NCBI RefSeq assembly: GCF_000488255.1
Contig: NZ_KI530754.1
Location: forward strand, 310,001 to 374,000
Direction: 5' to 3'
Length of the DNA stretch: 64,000 bases
Source of the DNA: Acinetobacter indicus CIP 110367
Lineage (GTDB): Bacteria; Pseudomonadota; Gammaproteobacteria; Pseudomonadales; Moraxellaceae
The notes under the pieces are model-generated. The model saw only the letters and a list, made by a program, of their open reading frames with translations, did not search any database and was not told where the DNA came from. This document shows positions 8,382-17,238 of the stretch, one piece after another (position 1 is the first letter of the stretch; every line of letters begins with the position of its first letter). A program made the translations under genes and the position numbers.

Positions 8382-9069
8382 CCCGTTTCGACAGTTCCGC
8401 AGCCGATTCCTTACGCTCGGAATAACGGTTGGTCAGATAGCTGGCCTGCCCGCGGGTCAATAAAGTGAACTTGTACAGCTCTTCCATAACATCGACAATC
8501 CGGTCATATAAGGAAGAGGGTTGCATGCGTCCGGCTTCATCAAACTCCAAAAAGGCTTTCGGAATCGAGGACTGGTTCGGGATGGTGATCATCCGCATCC
8601 AGCGCCCTAAAATACGCATCTGATTCACCGCATTAAAGGACTGCGAACCACCACTGACCTGCATCAGCGCCAGAGTTTTACCTTGGGTCGCACGAATGGC
8701 ACCGGCAGCTAAAGGAATCCAGTCAATCTGTGCTTTCAGAATGGAACTCATGGCACCATGACGTTCCGGGCTGCACCAGACCATACCTTCTGCCCAGGCC
8801 AGCAATTCATGCAATTCCTGAACTTTAGGATGTGAAGCATCGCCATCTTCCGGCAATGGTAAACCTTTGGGATGGAAAATTTTAACTTCGGCACCGAAGT
8901 GCTCCAGAATCCGGCCGGCTTCCATCACCGCCAAACGGCTATAGGAACGTTCGCGGTTTGAACCATAGAGCAATAAAATTCGCGGCGGATGCGGCAATGC
9001 TCTGGCCTGAACCTGCTCAAAACTCGGCTGTTCAATTAAGTCTACATCAAGATTGGGAAGTGACATCAT
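8362..9069 (-). CDS. arsH: ArsH, NADPH-dependent FMN reductase / organoarsenical oxidase
   Basis: 235 residues of the flavodoxin-like NADPH:FMN reductase fold. The FMN phosphate loop [13 protein letters not shown] lies near residue 33, followed by [20 protein letters not shown] and [17 protein letters not shown], all typical of ArsH. ArsH oxidises trivalent methylated or aromatic arsenicals to less toxic pentavalent forms. It is the last gene of the arsR-arsC-acr3-arsH operon, and its start overlaps the acr3 stop by four bases. Its 3' end overlaps the MerR gene of the neighbouring block. Confidence 0.92.
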   Translation of the reverse strand: MMSLPNLDVDLIEQPSFEQVQARALPHPPRILLLYGSNRERSYSRLAVMEAGRILEHFGAEVKIFHPKGLPLPEDGDASHPKVQELHELLAWAEGMVWCSPERHGAMSSILKAQIDWIPLAAGAIRATQGKTLALMQVSGGSQSFNAVNQMRILGRWMRMITIPNQSSIPKAFLEFDEAGRMQPSSLYDRIVDVMEELYKFTLLTRGQASYLTNRYSERKESAAELSKRVNQKSI

Positions 9070-10115
9070 CCACCTGTTCCATCATAAAATTTACGTTTCA
9101 GCCACAGCGAGACACTCACCAGGGCAATTAACACAGGCACTTCCACCAGCGGGCCAATAATGGTGGTAAATGCCACCGGTGAGGTCAGACCAAAGGTTGC
9201 AATCGCCACCGCCAAAGCCAGTTCAAAATTATTGCCGGCCGCGGTAAAAGAAATGGCCGCGGTACGTGGATAGTCATTGCCCATCCACTTGCTCATCAAG
9301 AAGCTGACAAAGAACATCAATACAAAATAGATGGTCAATGGAATGGCAATGCGCAGTACATCCATAGGTAACCCAACCACATCGGCCCCTTTCAGGCTAA
9401 ACATGGCGACAATGGTAAACAGCAGCGCCAGCAGGCTAAGTGGACTGATTTTGGGAATAAAACGCTGCTGATACCAGTCCAGTCCTTTGTTTTTCACCAG
9501 AATCAGCCGGGTCAGAAAGCCCAGCAAAAACGGAATGCCCAGATAGACCAGCACCGCATGGGTAATGGTCCAGAAACTGACATCAATCACCTGACCGGCC
9601 ACACCAAAATAAGGCGGTAACACACTTAAGAACAACCAGGCATAGGTACTGAAAAACAGAATCTGGAAAATACTGTTAAAGGCCACCAAGGCAGCGACAT
9701 ACTGGTTATCACCACAGGCCAGATCATTCCAGACCAGTACCATGGCAATACAGCGCGCCAGTCCAATCAGAATCAGGCCAGTCATATATTCCGGATAATG
9801 CTGCAGGAAAATCAGTGCCAGTGCGAACATCAAACACGGTGCAATCAGCCAGTTTTGTACCAGCGACAACAGCAGCGTGCGTTTATCCTGAAAAATTTGC
9901 GGTAAAGCGGCATAGTCCACTTTGGCCAGCGGTGGATACATCATCAGAATCAGGCCAATGGCAATCGGTAAATTGACATTGCCCATACTCATCTGGTCCA
10001 GACTGCTCGACACCTGCGGGAAATACAGCCCAATGCCAATCCCGAGCGCCATGGCAATAAAAATCCACAGCGTCAGATTGCGGTCTAAAAAGGAAAGTTT
10101 GCGGGTGCTGGCCAT
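9066..10115 (-). CDS. acr3: Acr3-type arsenite exporter
   Basis: 349 residues with about ten membrane segments. The family hallmark [19 protein letters not shown] carries the conserved cysteine needed for arsenite transport. [17 protein letters not shown] in the later half is the second Acr3 signature. It exports As(III) across the inner membrane using the proton gradient, taking the product of the arsenate reductases. It sits three bases after arsC and overlaps arsH, so it is tightly operonic. In Acinetobacter annotation it is often labelled arsB. Confidence 0.93.
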   Translation of the reverse strand: MASTRKLSFLDRNLTLWIFIAMALGIGIGLYFPQVSSSLDQMSMGNVNLPIAIGLILMMYPPLAKVDYAALPQIFQDKRTLLLSLVQNWLIAPCLMFALALIFLQHYPEYMTGLILIGLARCIAMVLVWNDLACGDNQYVAALVAFNSIFQILFFSTYAWLFLSVLPPYFGVAGQVIDVSFWTITHAVLVYLGIPFLLGFLTRLILVKNKGLDWYQQRFIPKISPLSLLALLFTIVAMFSLKGADVVGLPMDVLRIAIPLTIYFVLMFFVSFLMSKWMGNDYPRTAAISFTAAGNNFELALAVAIATFGLTSPVAFTTIIGPLVEVPVLIALVSVSLWLKRKFYDGTGG

Positions 10116-10118
10116 GAC

Positions 10119-10592
10119 TTACTCGATATGGGAAATATTGTTGATGGCAGCAATCAGTTCGGGACGGGTCATCTGCTCAGGCTGTAACGCAAACAGTGCA
10201 TCCAGACGCTTGTTGATATGCGCGACTGTTTCTAAAAAGGCCTGCAACTTGGCCGCTTCCGGCAAATCCAGATGCGATGGATCAGCCAGTCCCCAATGCG
10301 CTTTAATTGCACCGCCCAAATACAAAGGACAGGCTTCTTGGGCAGCCGCATCACATACGGTAATCACCACATCGGGCTGATACTGCTCACAGTCATCAAT
10401 ACTTTTACTGGAGAGCCCTTCAGTCGACAGGCCCAGATTTTCCAGCGTCTTTAACGTCAGTGGATGGACACGACCGGTCGGTTTGCTGCCGGCGCTATAG
10501 GCTGTCCAGCCTTCTGGAGCACGACTGTTAAATAACACTTCAGATAAAATGCTGCGGCAGCTATTTCCGGTACATAAGAAGAGGAATTTCAT
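10119..10592 (-). CDS. arsC: Arsenate reductase, thioredoxin-coupled (low-molecular-weight phosphatase fold)
   Basis: 157 residues from the ATG at 10592; a GTG at 10604 overlapping the arsR stop is possible. The catalytic P-loop FLCTGNSCRS is at the N-terminus, with a distal cysteine pair CDAAAQEAC and the AHWGLADPSHLD segment. This is the LMW-phosphatase arsenate reductase fold, in which three cysteines relay to a disulfide reduced by thioredoxin. It converts As(V) to As(III) for the pump encoded next. The cysteine-pair spacing is one residue longer than in staphylococcal pI258 ArsC, as I recall that sequence. Confidence 0.9.
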   Translation of the reverse strand: MKFLFLCTGNSCRSILSEVLFNSRAPEGWTAYSAGSKPTGRVHPLTLKTLENLGLSTEGLSSKSIDDCEQYQPDVVITVCDAAAQEACPLYLGGAIKAHWGLADPSHLDLPEAAKLQAFLETVAHINKRLDALFALQPEQMTRPELIAAINNISHIE

Positions 10593-10596
10593 GGTT

Positions 10597-10914
10597 TTAC
10601 TCACAATAACTTGAAAGCGTTGCTGTTAGCGAATTCATCGGACTGACATCTTGCTCCGCGATAATATTCAGCACACTCACTGCCCACTCGGGTAAATCTG
10701 GATTCAGGCGGTAATACACCCACTGCCCCTGACGCTGGTCCAGTAAAACCGATAAATTTCTCAGCAAAGCCAAATGACGGGAAATTTTAGGTTGGCTTAA
10801 ATTTAATGCCTCGGTCAGCTCGCAGACACAAATATTCTGTTTGGCCAGCACCAGTTTCAAAATATCCAGACGGGTCGGATCGGACAGGCATTTAAAAAAA
10901 TCAGTTTGATTCAT
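10597..10914 (-). CDS. arsR: ArsR-family arsenic-responsive repressor
   Basis: 105 residues of winged helix-turn-helix type. The metalloid motif N-I-C29-V-C31-E-L lies at the start of the first recognition-unit helix, followed by the DNA-reading helix LNLSQPKISRHLALLR. The third cysteine of the E. coli R773 protein (Cys37) is replaced by Thr34 here, so As(III) would be bound by C29 and C31 and perhaps another ligand. The late YCE tail adds one more Cys near the C-terminus. It is first gene of the minus-strand operon and divergent from the second arsC. Confidence 0.92.
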   Translation of the reverse strand: MNQTDFFKCLSDPTRLDILKLVLAKQNICVCELTEALNLSQPKISRHLALLRNLSVLLDQRQGQWVYYRLNPDLPEWAVSVLNIIAEQDVSPMNSLTATLSSYCE

Positions 10915-10936
10915 ACAGCTTCCCCATATTTATACT

Positions 10937-10950
10937 TGCGAATATACGCA
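10937..10950. promoter_or_regulatory. Candidate ArsR operator in the divergent ars promoter region
   Basis: TGCG, six AT bases, then CGCA: a dyad centred in the 84-bp gap between arsR (starting 10914) and arsC (starting 10999). AT-rich stretches resembling -10 boxes flank it in both directions (TATAAA on minus near 10930, TATATAAAA on plus near 10956). The position suits one repressor controlling both directions. The sequence match to known ArsR sites is weak. Confidence 0.4.
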
Positions 10951-10998
10951 TATCCATATATAAAAGCAATATTCCTCTTTTACCTGAGTTTTAGCACT

Positions 10999-11427
10999 AT
11001 GGCGGCTCCAATTAAAATCTTTCACAATCCTGACTGCGGCACTTCGCGCAACACTTTGGCCTTAATCCGCAATACCGGACAAGAACCTGAAATTATTGAA
11101 TATTTAAAAAATCCACCAACAGCCGAAGTGCTGGCTGACATGATTCAGCAGGCCGGTTTAAGTGTACACGAGGCGATCCGTCAAAATGTAACGCCGTATG
11201 AAACCCTGCAACTGGCTGAGCGTGATCTGAGCGATGCAGAACTGATTGCTTTGATGGTACAACATCCACTGCTGATTAACCGTCCTTTTGTGGTGACTGA
11301 ACGCGGCGTTAAACTGTGCCGACCTTCTGAACTGGTACTGGATTTACTGACCCAGCCGCAGCTCAAGGCCTTTCGTAAAGAAGATGGAGAACTGGTAATT
11401 AATGAACACGGTCAGCGTGTCAATTAA
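10999..11427 (+). CDS. arsC: Arsenate reductase, glutaredoxin-coupled ArsC type
   Basis: 142 residues from ATG 10999, which matches the normal length; the frame opens 31 codons earlier but that leader would be unusual. Catalytic Cys13 sits in HNPDCGTSRNTLALIR. Arg-containing segments NRPFVVTERGVKLCRP match the arginine trio that binds arsenate. This thioredoxin-fold enzyme needs glutathione and glutaredoxin, unlike the LMW-phosphatase ArsC on the other side of arsR. It is divergent from arsR and likely de-repressed by the same operator. Confidence 0.92.
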   Translation: MAAPIKIFHNPDCGTSRNTLALIRNTGQEPEIIEYLKNPPTAEVLADMIQQAGLSVHEAIRQNVTPYETLQLAERDLSDAELIALMVQHPLLINRPFVVTERGVKLCRPSELVLDLLTQPQLKAFRKEDGELVINEHGQRVN

Positions 11428-11571
11428 CCGTTTTTCCTCTCACCTGCTGCCGCTCATCTCTCAGCGCTAGCAGGCTGAGTGCCTGATAATCCCGAGTTTT
11501 TTACTAGGTTGAATCGAAAAATTTTATCCCTACAATAAAGCCACAATTTTTTTATGCCTTTTTGATTGATC

Positions 11572-12963
11572 ATGCATCTTCATTCCGTTACCGAACTTCT
11601 CTCTCCTGCCGGTTCTTTAAAAAATATGCGCTATGCCTTTGCCTATGGAGCAGATGCCGTGTATGCCGGGCAGCCGCGTTATAGTTTACGTGTCCGGAAT
11701 AACGAGTTTGATCATGACAATCTGGCCATCGGCATTAAAGAAGCACATGAATTAGGCAAAAAATTCTATGTGGTGGTCAACATCCAGCCGCATAACTCCA
11801 AACTGAAAAACTTTATCCGTGATCTTGAGCCAGTCGTGGCCATGCAGCCTGATGCACTAATCATGTCCGATCCGGGCCTGATCATGATGGTGCGTGAACA
11901 CTTCCCGCACATGGACATCCACCTGTCGGTACAGGCCAATGCGGTCAACTGGGCCACGGTCAAGTTTTGGAAAAATATGGGCCTGACCCGGGTGATTCTG
12001 TCGCGCGAACTGTCCATTGAGGAAATTGAAGAAATCAAAACCCAAGTTCCCGATATGGAAATTGAGGTGTTTGTACATGGTGCCCTGTGCATGGCCTATT
12101 CCGGCCGCTGCATGCTATCAGGCTATATGAACAAACGCGATGCCAACCAGGGCGCCTGCACCAATGCCTGCCGCTGGGAATACAAAGTGCTGGATGCCGC
12201 CGAGGATGAAACCGGTGATGTAATTCCGGTAAAAAATCTGGATGCAGGCGGTTGCTCGCAAGATGCTGATGCGCTCCACATGCAAGCCCAGCACCAGTTT
12301 AATGAACCGGTGCTGCTGCAACGTAATGAAGAAGATATGTTTGCCGCCGAAGAAGATGAGCACGGCACCTACTTCATGAACTCCAAAGATTTACGTGCGG
12401 TCCAACACGTAGAACGTCTGACCAAAATTGGCGTACATTCACTGAAAATTGAAGGCCGCACCAAATCCTATTTTTACTGCGCCCGTACCGCGCAAATTTA
12501 CCGTAAAGCGATTGATGATGCTTTAGCCGGCAAACCGTTCGATCCATCCTTGATGACCCAGCTCGAAGGTCTGGCCAATCGCGGTTATACCGAAGGTTTC
12601 CTGCGCCGCCATGTGCATAGCGAATATCAAAACTATGAAAATGGTTCCTCTAGTTTTGATCATCAGCAATTCTGTGGTGAAGTGCTGGAGCGCAATGGCG
12701 ACTACATTAAAATTGATGTCAAAAACCGTTTTGTCGTGGGCGATTCTTTAGAACTGATGACTACCAAAGGCAATATCAGCTTTATCCTCACCGAAATCAA
12801 AGACAAAAAAGGCAATTCTATTGAGGAAGCCAAAGGCTCTGGTCATATTGTGGAAATTCCGGTCCCGGCTGATGTCGATATGCGCTATGCCCTGCTGATC
12901 CGTAATTTACCGAACTCCACTGCTGATATTTCAGCATCATCCTTGGCCTATCAGGCAGGTTAA
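11572..12963 (+). CDS. trhP: TrhP (YegQ), U32-family tRNA uridine-34 hydroxylation protein
   Basis: 463 residues. The U32 signature is complete: EVFVHGALCMAYSGRCMLSG followed by ACTNACRWEY, giving four cysteines for an Fe-S cluster. The N-terminal PAGSLKNMRYAFAYGADAVY and later SLKIEGRTKSYFY segments match YegQ. In E. coli this protein makes 5-hydroxyuridine at tRNA position 34 using prephenate. The ATG at 11572 is chosen over a TTG at 11566. A ferredoxin gene follows after three bases, implying a shared transcript and possibly electron delivery. Confidence 0.9.
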   Translation: MHLHSVTELLSPAGSLKNMRYAFAYGADAVYAGQPRYSLRVRNNEFDHDNLAIGIKEAHELGKKFYVVVNIQPHNSKLKNFIRDLEPVVAMQPDALIMSDPGLIMMVREHFPHMDIHLSVQANAVNWATVKFWKNMGLTRVILSRELSIEEIEEIKTQVPDMEIEVFVHGALCMAYSGRCMLSGYMNKRDANQGACTNACRWEYKVLDAAEDETGDVIPVKNLDAGGCSQDADALHMQAQHQFNEPVLLQRNEEDMFAAEEDEHGTYFMNSKDLRAVQHVERLTKIGVHSLKIEGRTKSYFYCARTAQIYRKAIDDALAGKPFDPSLMTQLEGLANRGYTEGFLRRHVHSEYQNYENGSSSFDHQQFCGEVLERNGDYIKIDVKNRFVVGDSLELMTTKGNISFILTEIKDKKGNSIEEAKGSGHIVEIPVPADVDMRYALLIRNLPNSTADISASSLAYQAG

Positions 12964-12966
12964 CTC

Positions 12967-13221
12967 ATGGCGCTGCTGATTACCGATAAATGCATCAATT
13001 GTGATATGTGCCTGCCAGAATGTCCGAATGATGCTATTTATGAAGGCGACAAAATCTACGAGATTGATGTCAGCCGCTGCACCGAGTGCGTCGGTTTTTA
13101 TGATCATCAAACCTGTGTTGCGGTATGCCCGATTGAATGTATTGTGCCGCATCCTGAGCATCGGGAAAGCCCGGAAGAACTGACTGAGAAGTTCAAGCGC
13201 TTAAACTTGCTTCATCCCTAA
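12967..13221 (+). CDS. yfhL: YfhL-family 2[4Fe-4S] ferredoxin
   Basis: 84 residues with two cluster motifs: CINCDMCLPECP at the N-terminus and CTECVGFYDHQTC followed by VCPIEC. The eight-residue insert between the second and third cysteines of cluster II is typical of Allochromatium/YfhL-type ferredoxins, which have very low potential. It lies three bases downstream of trhP. This pairing suggests it reduces the Fe-S cluster of TrhP, an inference from gene order. Confidence 0.92.
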   Translation: MALLITDKCINCDMCLPECPNDAIYEGDKIYEIDVSRCTECVGFYDHQTCVAVCPIECIVPHPEHRESPEELTEKFKRLNLLHP

Positions 13222-13233
13222 AACTGGGGTACA

Positions 13234-13272
13234 ACAAAAAAAGGAACTGAGCTGTTAGCGATCTCAGTTCCT
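13234..13272 (-). terminator. Terminator downstream of ahpF
   Basis: A perfect 10-bp stem AGGAACTGAG (13242-13251) with CTCAGTTCCT (13263-13272), followed on the minus strand by TTTTTTTG. It also lies 20 bp after the yfhL stop and may insulate both convergent genes. Confidence 0.85.
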
Positions 13273-13311
13273 GTAAAAAAACAATAACTATTTTTTGATA
13301 TTTTACCGCAT

Positions 13312-13345
13312 ATAGGGCCTGGGTATTGGGGAACTCAGGCCCTAT
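13312..13345. other. Second hairpin close behind ahpF
   Basis: ATAGGGCCTG pairs perfectly with CAGGCCCTAT over 10 bp with a 14-base loop, starting 12 bases past the ahpF stop. No clear T run follows on either strand, so it looks like a 3'-end stabilising stem rather than a terminator. Confidence 0.55.
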
Positions 13346-13356
13346 TCTAATTCTGC

Positions 13357-14922
13357 TTACTGTCCTGAACGGATGATGTAATCAAAGGCAGATAATGATG
13401 CTTTGGCACCTTCACCAGTCGCGATAATGATCTGTTTGTAAGGAACAGTAGTACAGTCACCTGCAGCAAACACACCTTTGACATTGGTTTCATTGCGCTC
13501 GTTAATCACAATCTCACCACGGTTAGTTAGCTCAACATCGGTTCCTTTCAGGAAGTCAGTGTTCGGCAACAAACCGATCTGTACAAAGATCCCCGCCAGT
13601 TCAACCGTGTGCTCTTCATCCGTTGCACGGTCTTTGTATTTCAGCGCTGTCACTTGTGAACCATCACCGACCACTTCTGTCGAAAGCGCATTTTTAATCA
13701 CTGTGGTATTTGGCAAGCTGTTTAGCTTGTCTTGCAATACCTGATCCGCACGTAACTTGGTATCAAACTCTACTAAGGTCACATGCTCAACAATACCCGC
13801 CAAGTCAATCGCCGCTTCTACACCCGAGTTACCCCCACCAATGACTGCAACACGTTTGCCTTTGAATAAAGGACCATCACAGTGTGGGCAATACGCCACA
13901 CCACGGGTACGGTATTCTGCTTCACCCGGAACGTTCATCTCTCTCCAGCGTGCACCGGTTGAAAGCACCACAGTTTTCGATTCCAGTTTAGCACCGTTTT
14001 CCAAGGTCACTTCAACTAAACCGTTGGCTGTTTCATCTGCACCTTTAATGTCAGATACACGTTGCAGGTTCATGATGTCGACACCGTATTCACGTACGTG
14101 TGCTTCCATTTCAGCGGCAAATTTTGGACCTTGGGTTTTCTTGATTGAAGTGAAGTTTTCAATGTCCATGGTGTCCATCACCTGACCGCCAAAACGTTCC
14201 GCCACGATACCGGTGTTAATGCCTTTACGTGCTGCATAAATCGCTGCAGTGTTCCCGGCAGGTCCACCACCAATCACCAGTACATCAAAGGCCGCTTTGG
14301 CATTTAACTTTTCAGCTTCTTTGGCTGCAGAGTTGGTGTCTAATTTGGCGATGATTTCTTCCAGTGTCATACGACCCTGACCGATGTGGTTACCATCCTG
14401 GAATACCATAGGTACCGCCATGATTTTGCGTTCTTCCACTTCATCCTGGAAGAATGCACCATCAATCATGGTGGCAGTAGTGCCGGGGTTATAAATCGCA
14501 ATCAGGTTCAATGCCTGCACCACATCTGGACAGTTGTGACAGCTTAATGATACGAACACATCAAAGTCCGATTGGATGCCCAAGTCTTTAATAGAAGCTA
14601 ATACTTCATCAGACACTTTTGGTGCATAGCCTGAGGTTTGTAACAATGCCAGAATCAAAGAAGTGAACTCATGGCCCATTGGCAAACCTGCGAAGAATAC
14701 ACGCGGCTGTTCACCGGCTTTGGCGACACCAAAGCTTGGTGCACGTTTGTTGTTACCATCGAAGCGTGCAGTCACCTGATCAGACAAAGCGGCAATTTCA
14801 GTCACCAGTTCTTTGATTTTATCTGATTTGTCAGAGCTATCTAAAGTGGCCACTAATTCGATTGGACCTTCAAGGCGTTCTAACAAGGCTTTTAATTGGG
14901 CTGTAGTATTTTGATCTAACAT
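13357..14922 (-). CDS. ahpF: Alkyl hydroperoxide reductase subunit F
   Basis: 521 residues. The N-terminal tandem thioredoxin-like domain carries SLSCHNCPD (redox pair). The thioredoxin-reductase-like part has FAD motif [19 protein letters not shown], redox pair [13 protein letters not shown] motif [18 protein letters not shown] and the final [17 protein letters not shown] flavin segment (here [15 protein letters not shown]). It passes electrons from NADH to AhpC. The start has TTAGGAG ten bases upstream. No ahpC is in the window, so the pair is unlinked here. Confidence 0.95.
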   Translation of the reverse strand: MLDQNTTAQLKALLERLEGPIELVATLDSSDKSDKIKELVTEIAALSDQVTARFDGNNKRAPSFGVAKAGEQPRVFFAGLPMGHEFTSLILALLQTSGYAPKVSDEVLASIKDLGIQSDFDVFVSLSCHNCPDVVQALNLIAIYNPGTTATMIDGAFFQDEVEERKIMAVPMVFQDGNHIGQGRMTLEEIIAKLDTNSAAKEAEKLNAKAAFDVLVIGGGPAGNTAAIYAARKGINTGIVAERFGGQVMDTMDIENFTSIKKTQGPKFAAEMEAHVREYGVDIMNLQRVSDIKGADETANGLVEVTLENGAKLESKTVVLSTGARWREMNVPGEAEYRTRGVAYCPHCDGPLFKGKRVAVIGGGNSGVEAAIDLAGIVEHVTLVEFDTKLRADQVLQDKLNSLPNTTVIKNALSTEVVGDGSQVTALKYKDRATDEEHTVELAGIFVQIGLLPNTDFLKGTDVELTNRGEIVINERNETNVKGVFAAGDCTTVPYKQIIIATGEGAKASLSAFDYIIRSGQ

Positions 14923-15091
14923 TGCTAACGTCTCCTAAGGAGTCAAATTTTTCAATACCGCTATCATAGGCCAAATTTAAAAATAGATAAAACAGTTTGT
15001 TTTTATATTAATGATCGCTTTTACAAATCAATATACTTTATGGATGAATCAATCTAAATTGTAACAACGCGATAAGAATCATCTACCAGAA

Positions 15092-15115
15092 AGAAAAAGG
15101 CTCCCATAGGAGCCT
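15092..15115 (-). terminator. Terminator of the TelA operon
   Basis: AGGCTCC and GGAGCCT around a 4-base loop, followed on the minus strand by TTTTTCTTTC, 12 bases past the last gene of the three-gene operon. Confidence 0.85.
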
Positions 15116-15126
15116 CATCATCAGCA

Positions 15127-16041
15127 TTAAAAAATCCGCTGCTCAATTCTTAATGCCCGCTTTTTAAAACTCTGTGCCAGCACAAAGAAAATCAGGCTAA
15201 AAATGGCTGACACAATCGCCGCTGCAATCACCAGAATCTGTACAAACTGGCTTAAACGCTCGGCTTGAACCACCTGTTTATTCACGCTTTCTGCCATTGG
15301 GGTCAGGGTTTTACCATAGACCTGTTGCTGCATTGACCAGAGCTGTTCCGGCTTGAAACCATACTGAATAAAATCCGGATTCTGCTGCTCGGCTTTCACC
15401 AGATTTAATACATGCGGAATGGCTGCGGCTTTATCCGGTGGCTGATGCAACAAAGCGGTTTGCGCCAGCAAATAGGATTTGACGGGTGTATCCAGCGGCG
15501 CATCTGCCAGATAACGCGCCAGCTCACTTTCTGCCAGCTGCTTGTCGTAATAGACAATTTTTTGCTGCGCATCATAGTCATCATTTTTCAGGTCATATTG
15601 CAGATAGGTCAGACCTGACCACAGCACGATAAAGGCAATTAACCAGCCGACAAACTTCAGGATAAAGGACTGAAAGCGTACATAGAAAAAACGGATTTTC
15701 TTGAGAAAATGCACCACAAAAAAGGCACCAATAAACGACAGCAATAATTTCAGAAACAGCCAGCCAAACCAGGACAACAGCCCCAGAAAATAATCCGGTT
15801 GCTGCTCTAAAATCGCCAGGTTTGCATCAACCGTTAAAGGAATATGCAGCTGTTCGACCTGTGTGGTCAGGCCAAAAAAGCCATAGACAAAATCTTGCTG
15901 TACAAAAAAAGCAATGATGGAGGCAATAAACACCGTGCTGGAAGTAATACCCAGCAACATCAAATTGCGCTGACGCTTTTTCAGCGCCAGCACACCGCTA
16001 TTGATGTGCTCGGTCGGTACCGCATAATCATCTAAGGGCAA
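15127..16041 (-). CDS. Unknown membrane protein of the TelA operon
   Basis: 304 residues. Hydrophobic segments at about 28-49, 83-110, 124-147 and 268-292 suggest four membrane helices, with a helical soluble region (about 150-265) between helices 3 and 4. I recognise no named family. It is the third gene after two TelA-like genes, 43 bases from telA, and the trio shares one terminator. A membrane partner or anchor for the cytoplasmic TelA proteins is a reasonable inference. Confidence 0.75.
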   Translation of the reverse strand: MPLDDYAVPTEHINSGVLALKKRQRNLMLLGITSSTVFIASIIAFFVQQDFVYGFFGLTTQVEQLHIPLTVDANLAILEQQPDYFLGLLSWFGWLFLKLLLSFIGAFFVVHFLKKIRFFYVRFQSFILKFVGWLIAFIVLWSGLTYLQYDLKNDDYDAQQKIVYYDKQLAESELARYLADAPLDTPVKSYLLAQTALLHQPPDKAAAIPHVLNLVKAEQQNPDFIQYGFKPEQLWSMQQQVYGKTLTPMAESVNKQVVQAERLSQFVQILVIAAAIVSAIFSLIFFVLAQSFKKRALRIEQRIF

Positions 16042-16084
16042 TGTATTCTCCTTACGTTTGCAATACTCCCGAGCCAGCGTTTAC

Positions 16085-17218
16085 TCAGGAAGGATTGGAA
16101 CCGCTCGAACTTGATTCAAGCACCAGATGATTCAGGTTATCTTGCAGCACACGTAAACGCGTGGTTGCTTCGGCACGCTTTTGCATTCCCTCTTTTTGCA
16201 CCTGAATCACATCATTGACTGTTTTAATGAGGGTGTTTTGTACATGTTCAAGCGTTTCAATATCAATCACTGAACGCTGGTTGGCTTTGGCGGTATCGAC
16301 CGAGTTCTGATGTAACAGGTCGGCATTACGGCGTAGCAGCTCATTGGTGGCATCATCAATACTGTTGGCCAGCTGCACACTGTTCTTTTGCTCATTTAAG
16401 GAAATTGCCAGACTAATCTGGTTTTTCCAGGCCGGTAAAGTAATGTTTTTAATTGCATAAAACTTGTCGACCAGCATCAGGTTATTGGACTGGATAATCC
16501 GGATCATTGGCAGGGTCTGCATGGCCGATTGCTGCAACACCTGTAAATCACTGACGCGTTTCTCCAGATTATTGGCCAGATGATTTAAATCATAAACTTT
16601 CTGGGTGGTACTCTGGTCCTGTTCCTGGGTGGTTAACTGGCCAATCTGTTGCTGGATTTCCTGCTGCTTGAGCTGGCCAGCGGCAATATAAATCCCCAGC
16701 TGTTTATATTCTTCCTGCACGCCTTCAAACATTTTATCCAGAGTATCGACACGGGCTTTTAAGCCGTTTTGCGAGGTTTCAATTTCCTTGACCAGTACAT
16801 CAATCTGTTCTTTGGTGCTGTTAAAGTGCTGGTCAAAATTCTGCTTGGCACCTTTAAACTTGCTGATCAGGCTGCCAAAAAAACCGGAGCTTTTCGATTT
16901 GTTGAGAATACTGCTGGTATTTAACTGCTGCGCCACCTGTACCACCTGATTCAGCTTTTGCCCGGTCGCATCCAGATCTTTATTCTGCACCAGATGAAGC
17001 AGTTCATCAGTATAAGTCGAAGTTTTGGTGGCAATATTTTTCCCATATTCCGCCACCGAATTATGGCTTAAGTCGGCCAGTTCTTTACGCGCGGCCATGA
17101 CCTCATCGAAATCGGATGGCTGCAAGCCAATTTCCTGTAAATTGAGCGCCTGGAATTTCTGCTGATTTTCTTCGGTTGTGGCTTCCACCACGGCATTTAC
17201 CTGTTCAGGATGGGTCAT
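16085..17218 (-). CDS. telA: TelA/KlaA-family toxic-anion resistance protein
   Basis: 377 residues, almost entirely helical, with the TelA family features: an N-terminal SVAEYGKNIATKTSTYTDELL segment region, SSGFFGSLISKFKGAKQNF in the middle, and the core PMIRIIQSNNLMLVDKFYAI then ITLPAWKNQISLAI. Family members are linked to tellurite and cell-wall-drug tolerance, but the biochemical role is unproven. It lies 20 bases downstream of a shorter relative and upstream of a membrane protein. No terB/C/D genes are present. Confidence 0.88.
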   Translation of the reverse strand: MTHPEQVNAVVEATTEENQQKFQALNLQEIGLQPSDFDEVMAARKELADLSHNSVAEYGKNIATKTSTYTDELLHLVQNKDLDATGQKLNQVVQVAQQLNTSSILNKSKSSGFFGSLISKFKGAKQNFDQHFNSTKEQIDVLVKEIETSQNGLKARVDTLDKMFEGVQEEYKQLGIYIAAGQLKQQEIQQQIGQLTTQEQDQSTTQKVYDLNHLANNLEKRVSDLQVLQQSAMQTLPMIRIIQSNNLMLVDKFYAIKNITLPAWKNQISLAISLNEQKNSVQLANSIDDATNELLRRNADLLHQNSVDTAKANQRSVIDIETLEHVQNTLIKTVNDVIQVQKEGMQKRAEATTRLRVLQDNLNHLVLESSSSGSNPS

Positions 17219-17238
17219 ACGTCACCTTATATTTGATT

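Noticed and set aside
14940..15060. Possible OxyR site upstream of ahpF
   Set aside because: ATAG elements occur but their spacing does not fit the ATAG-N7-CTAT tandem pattern.
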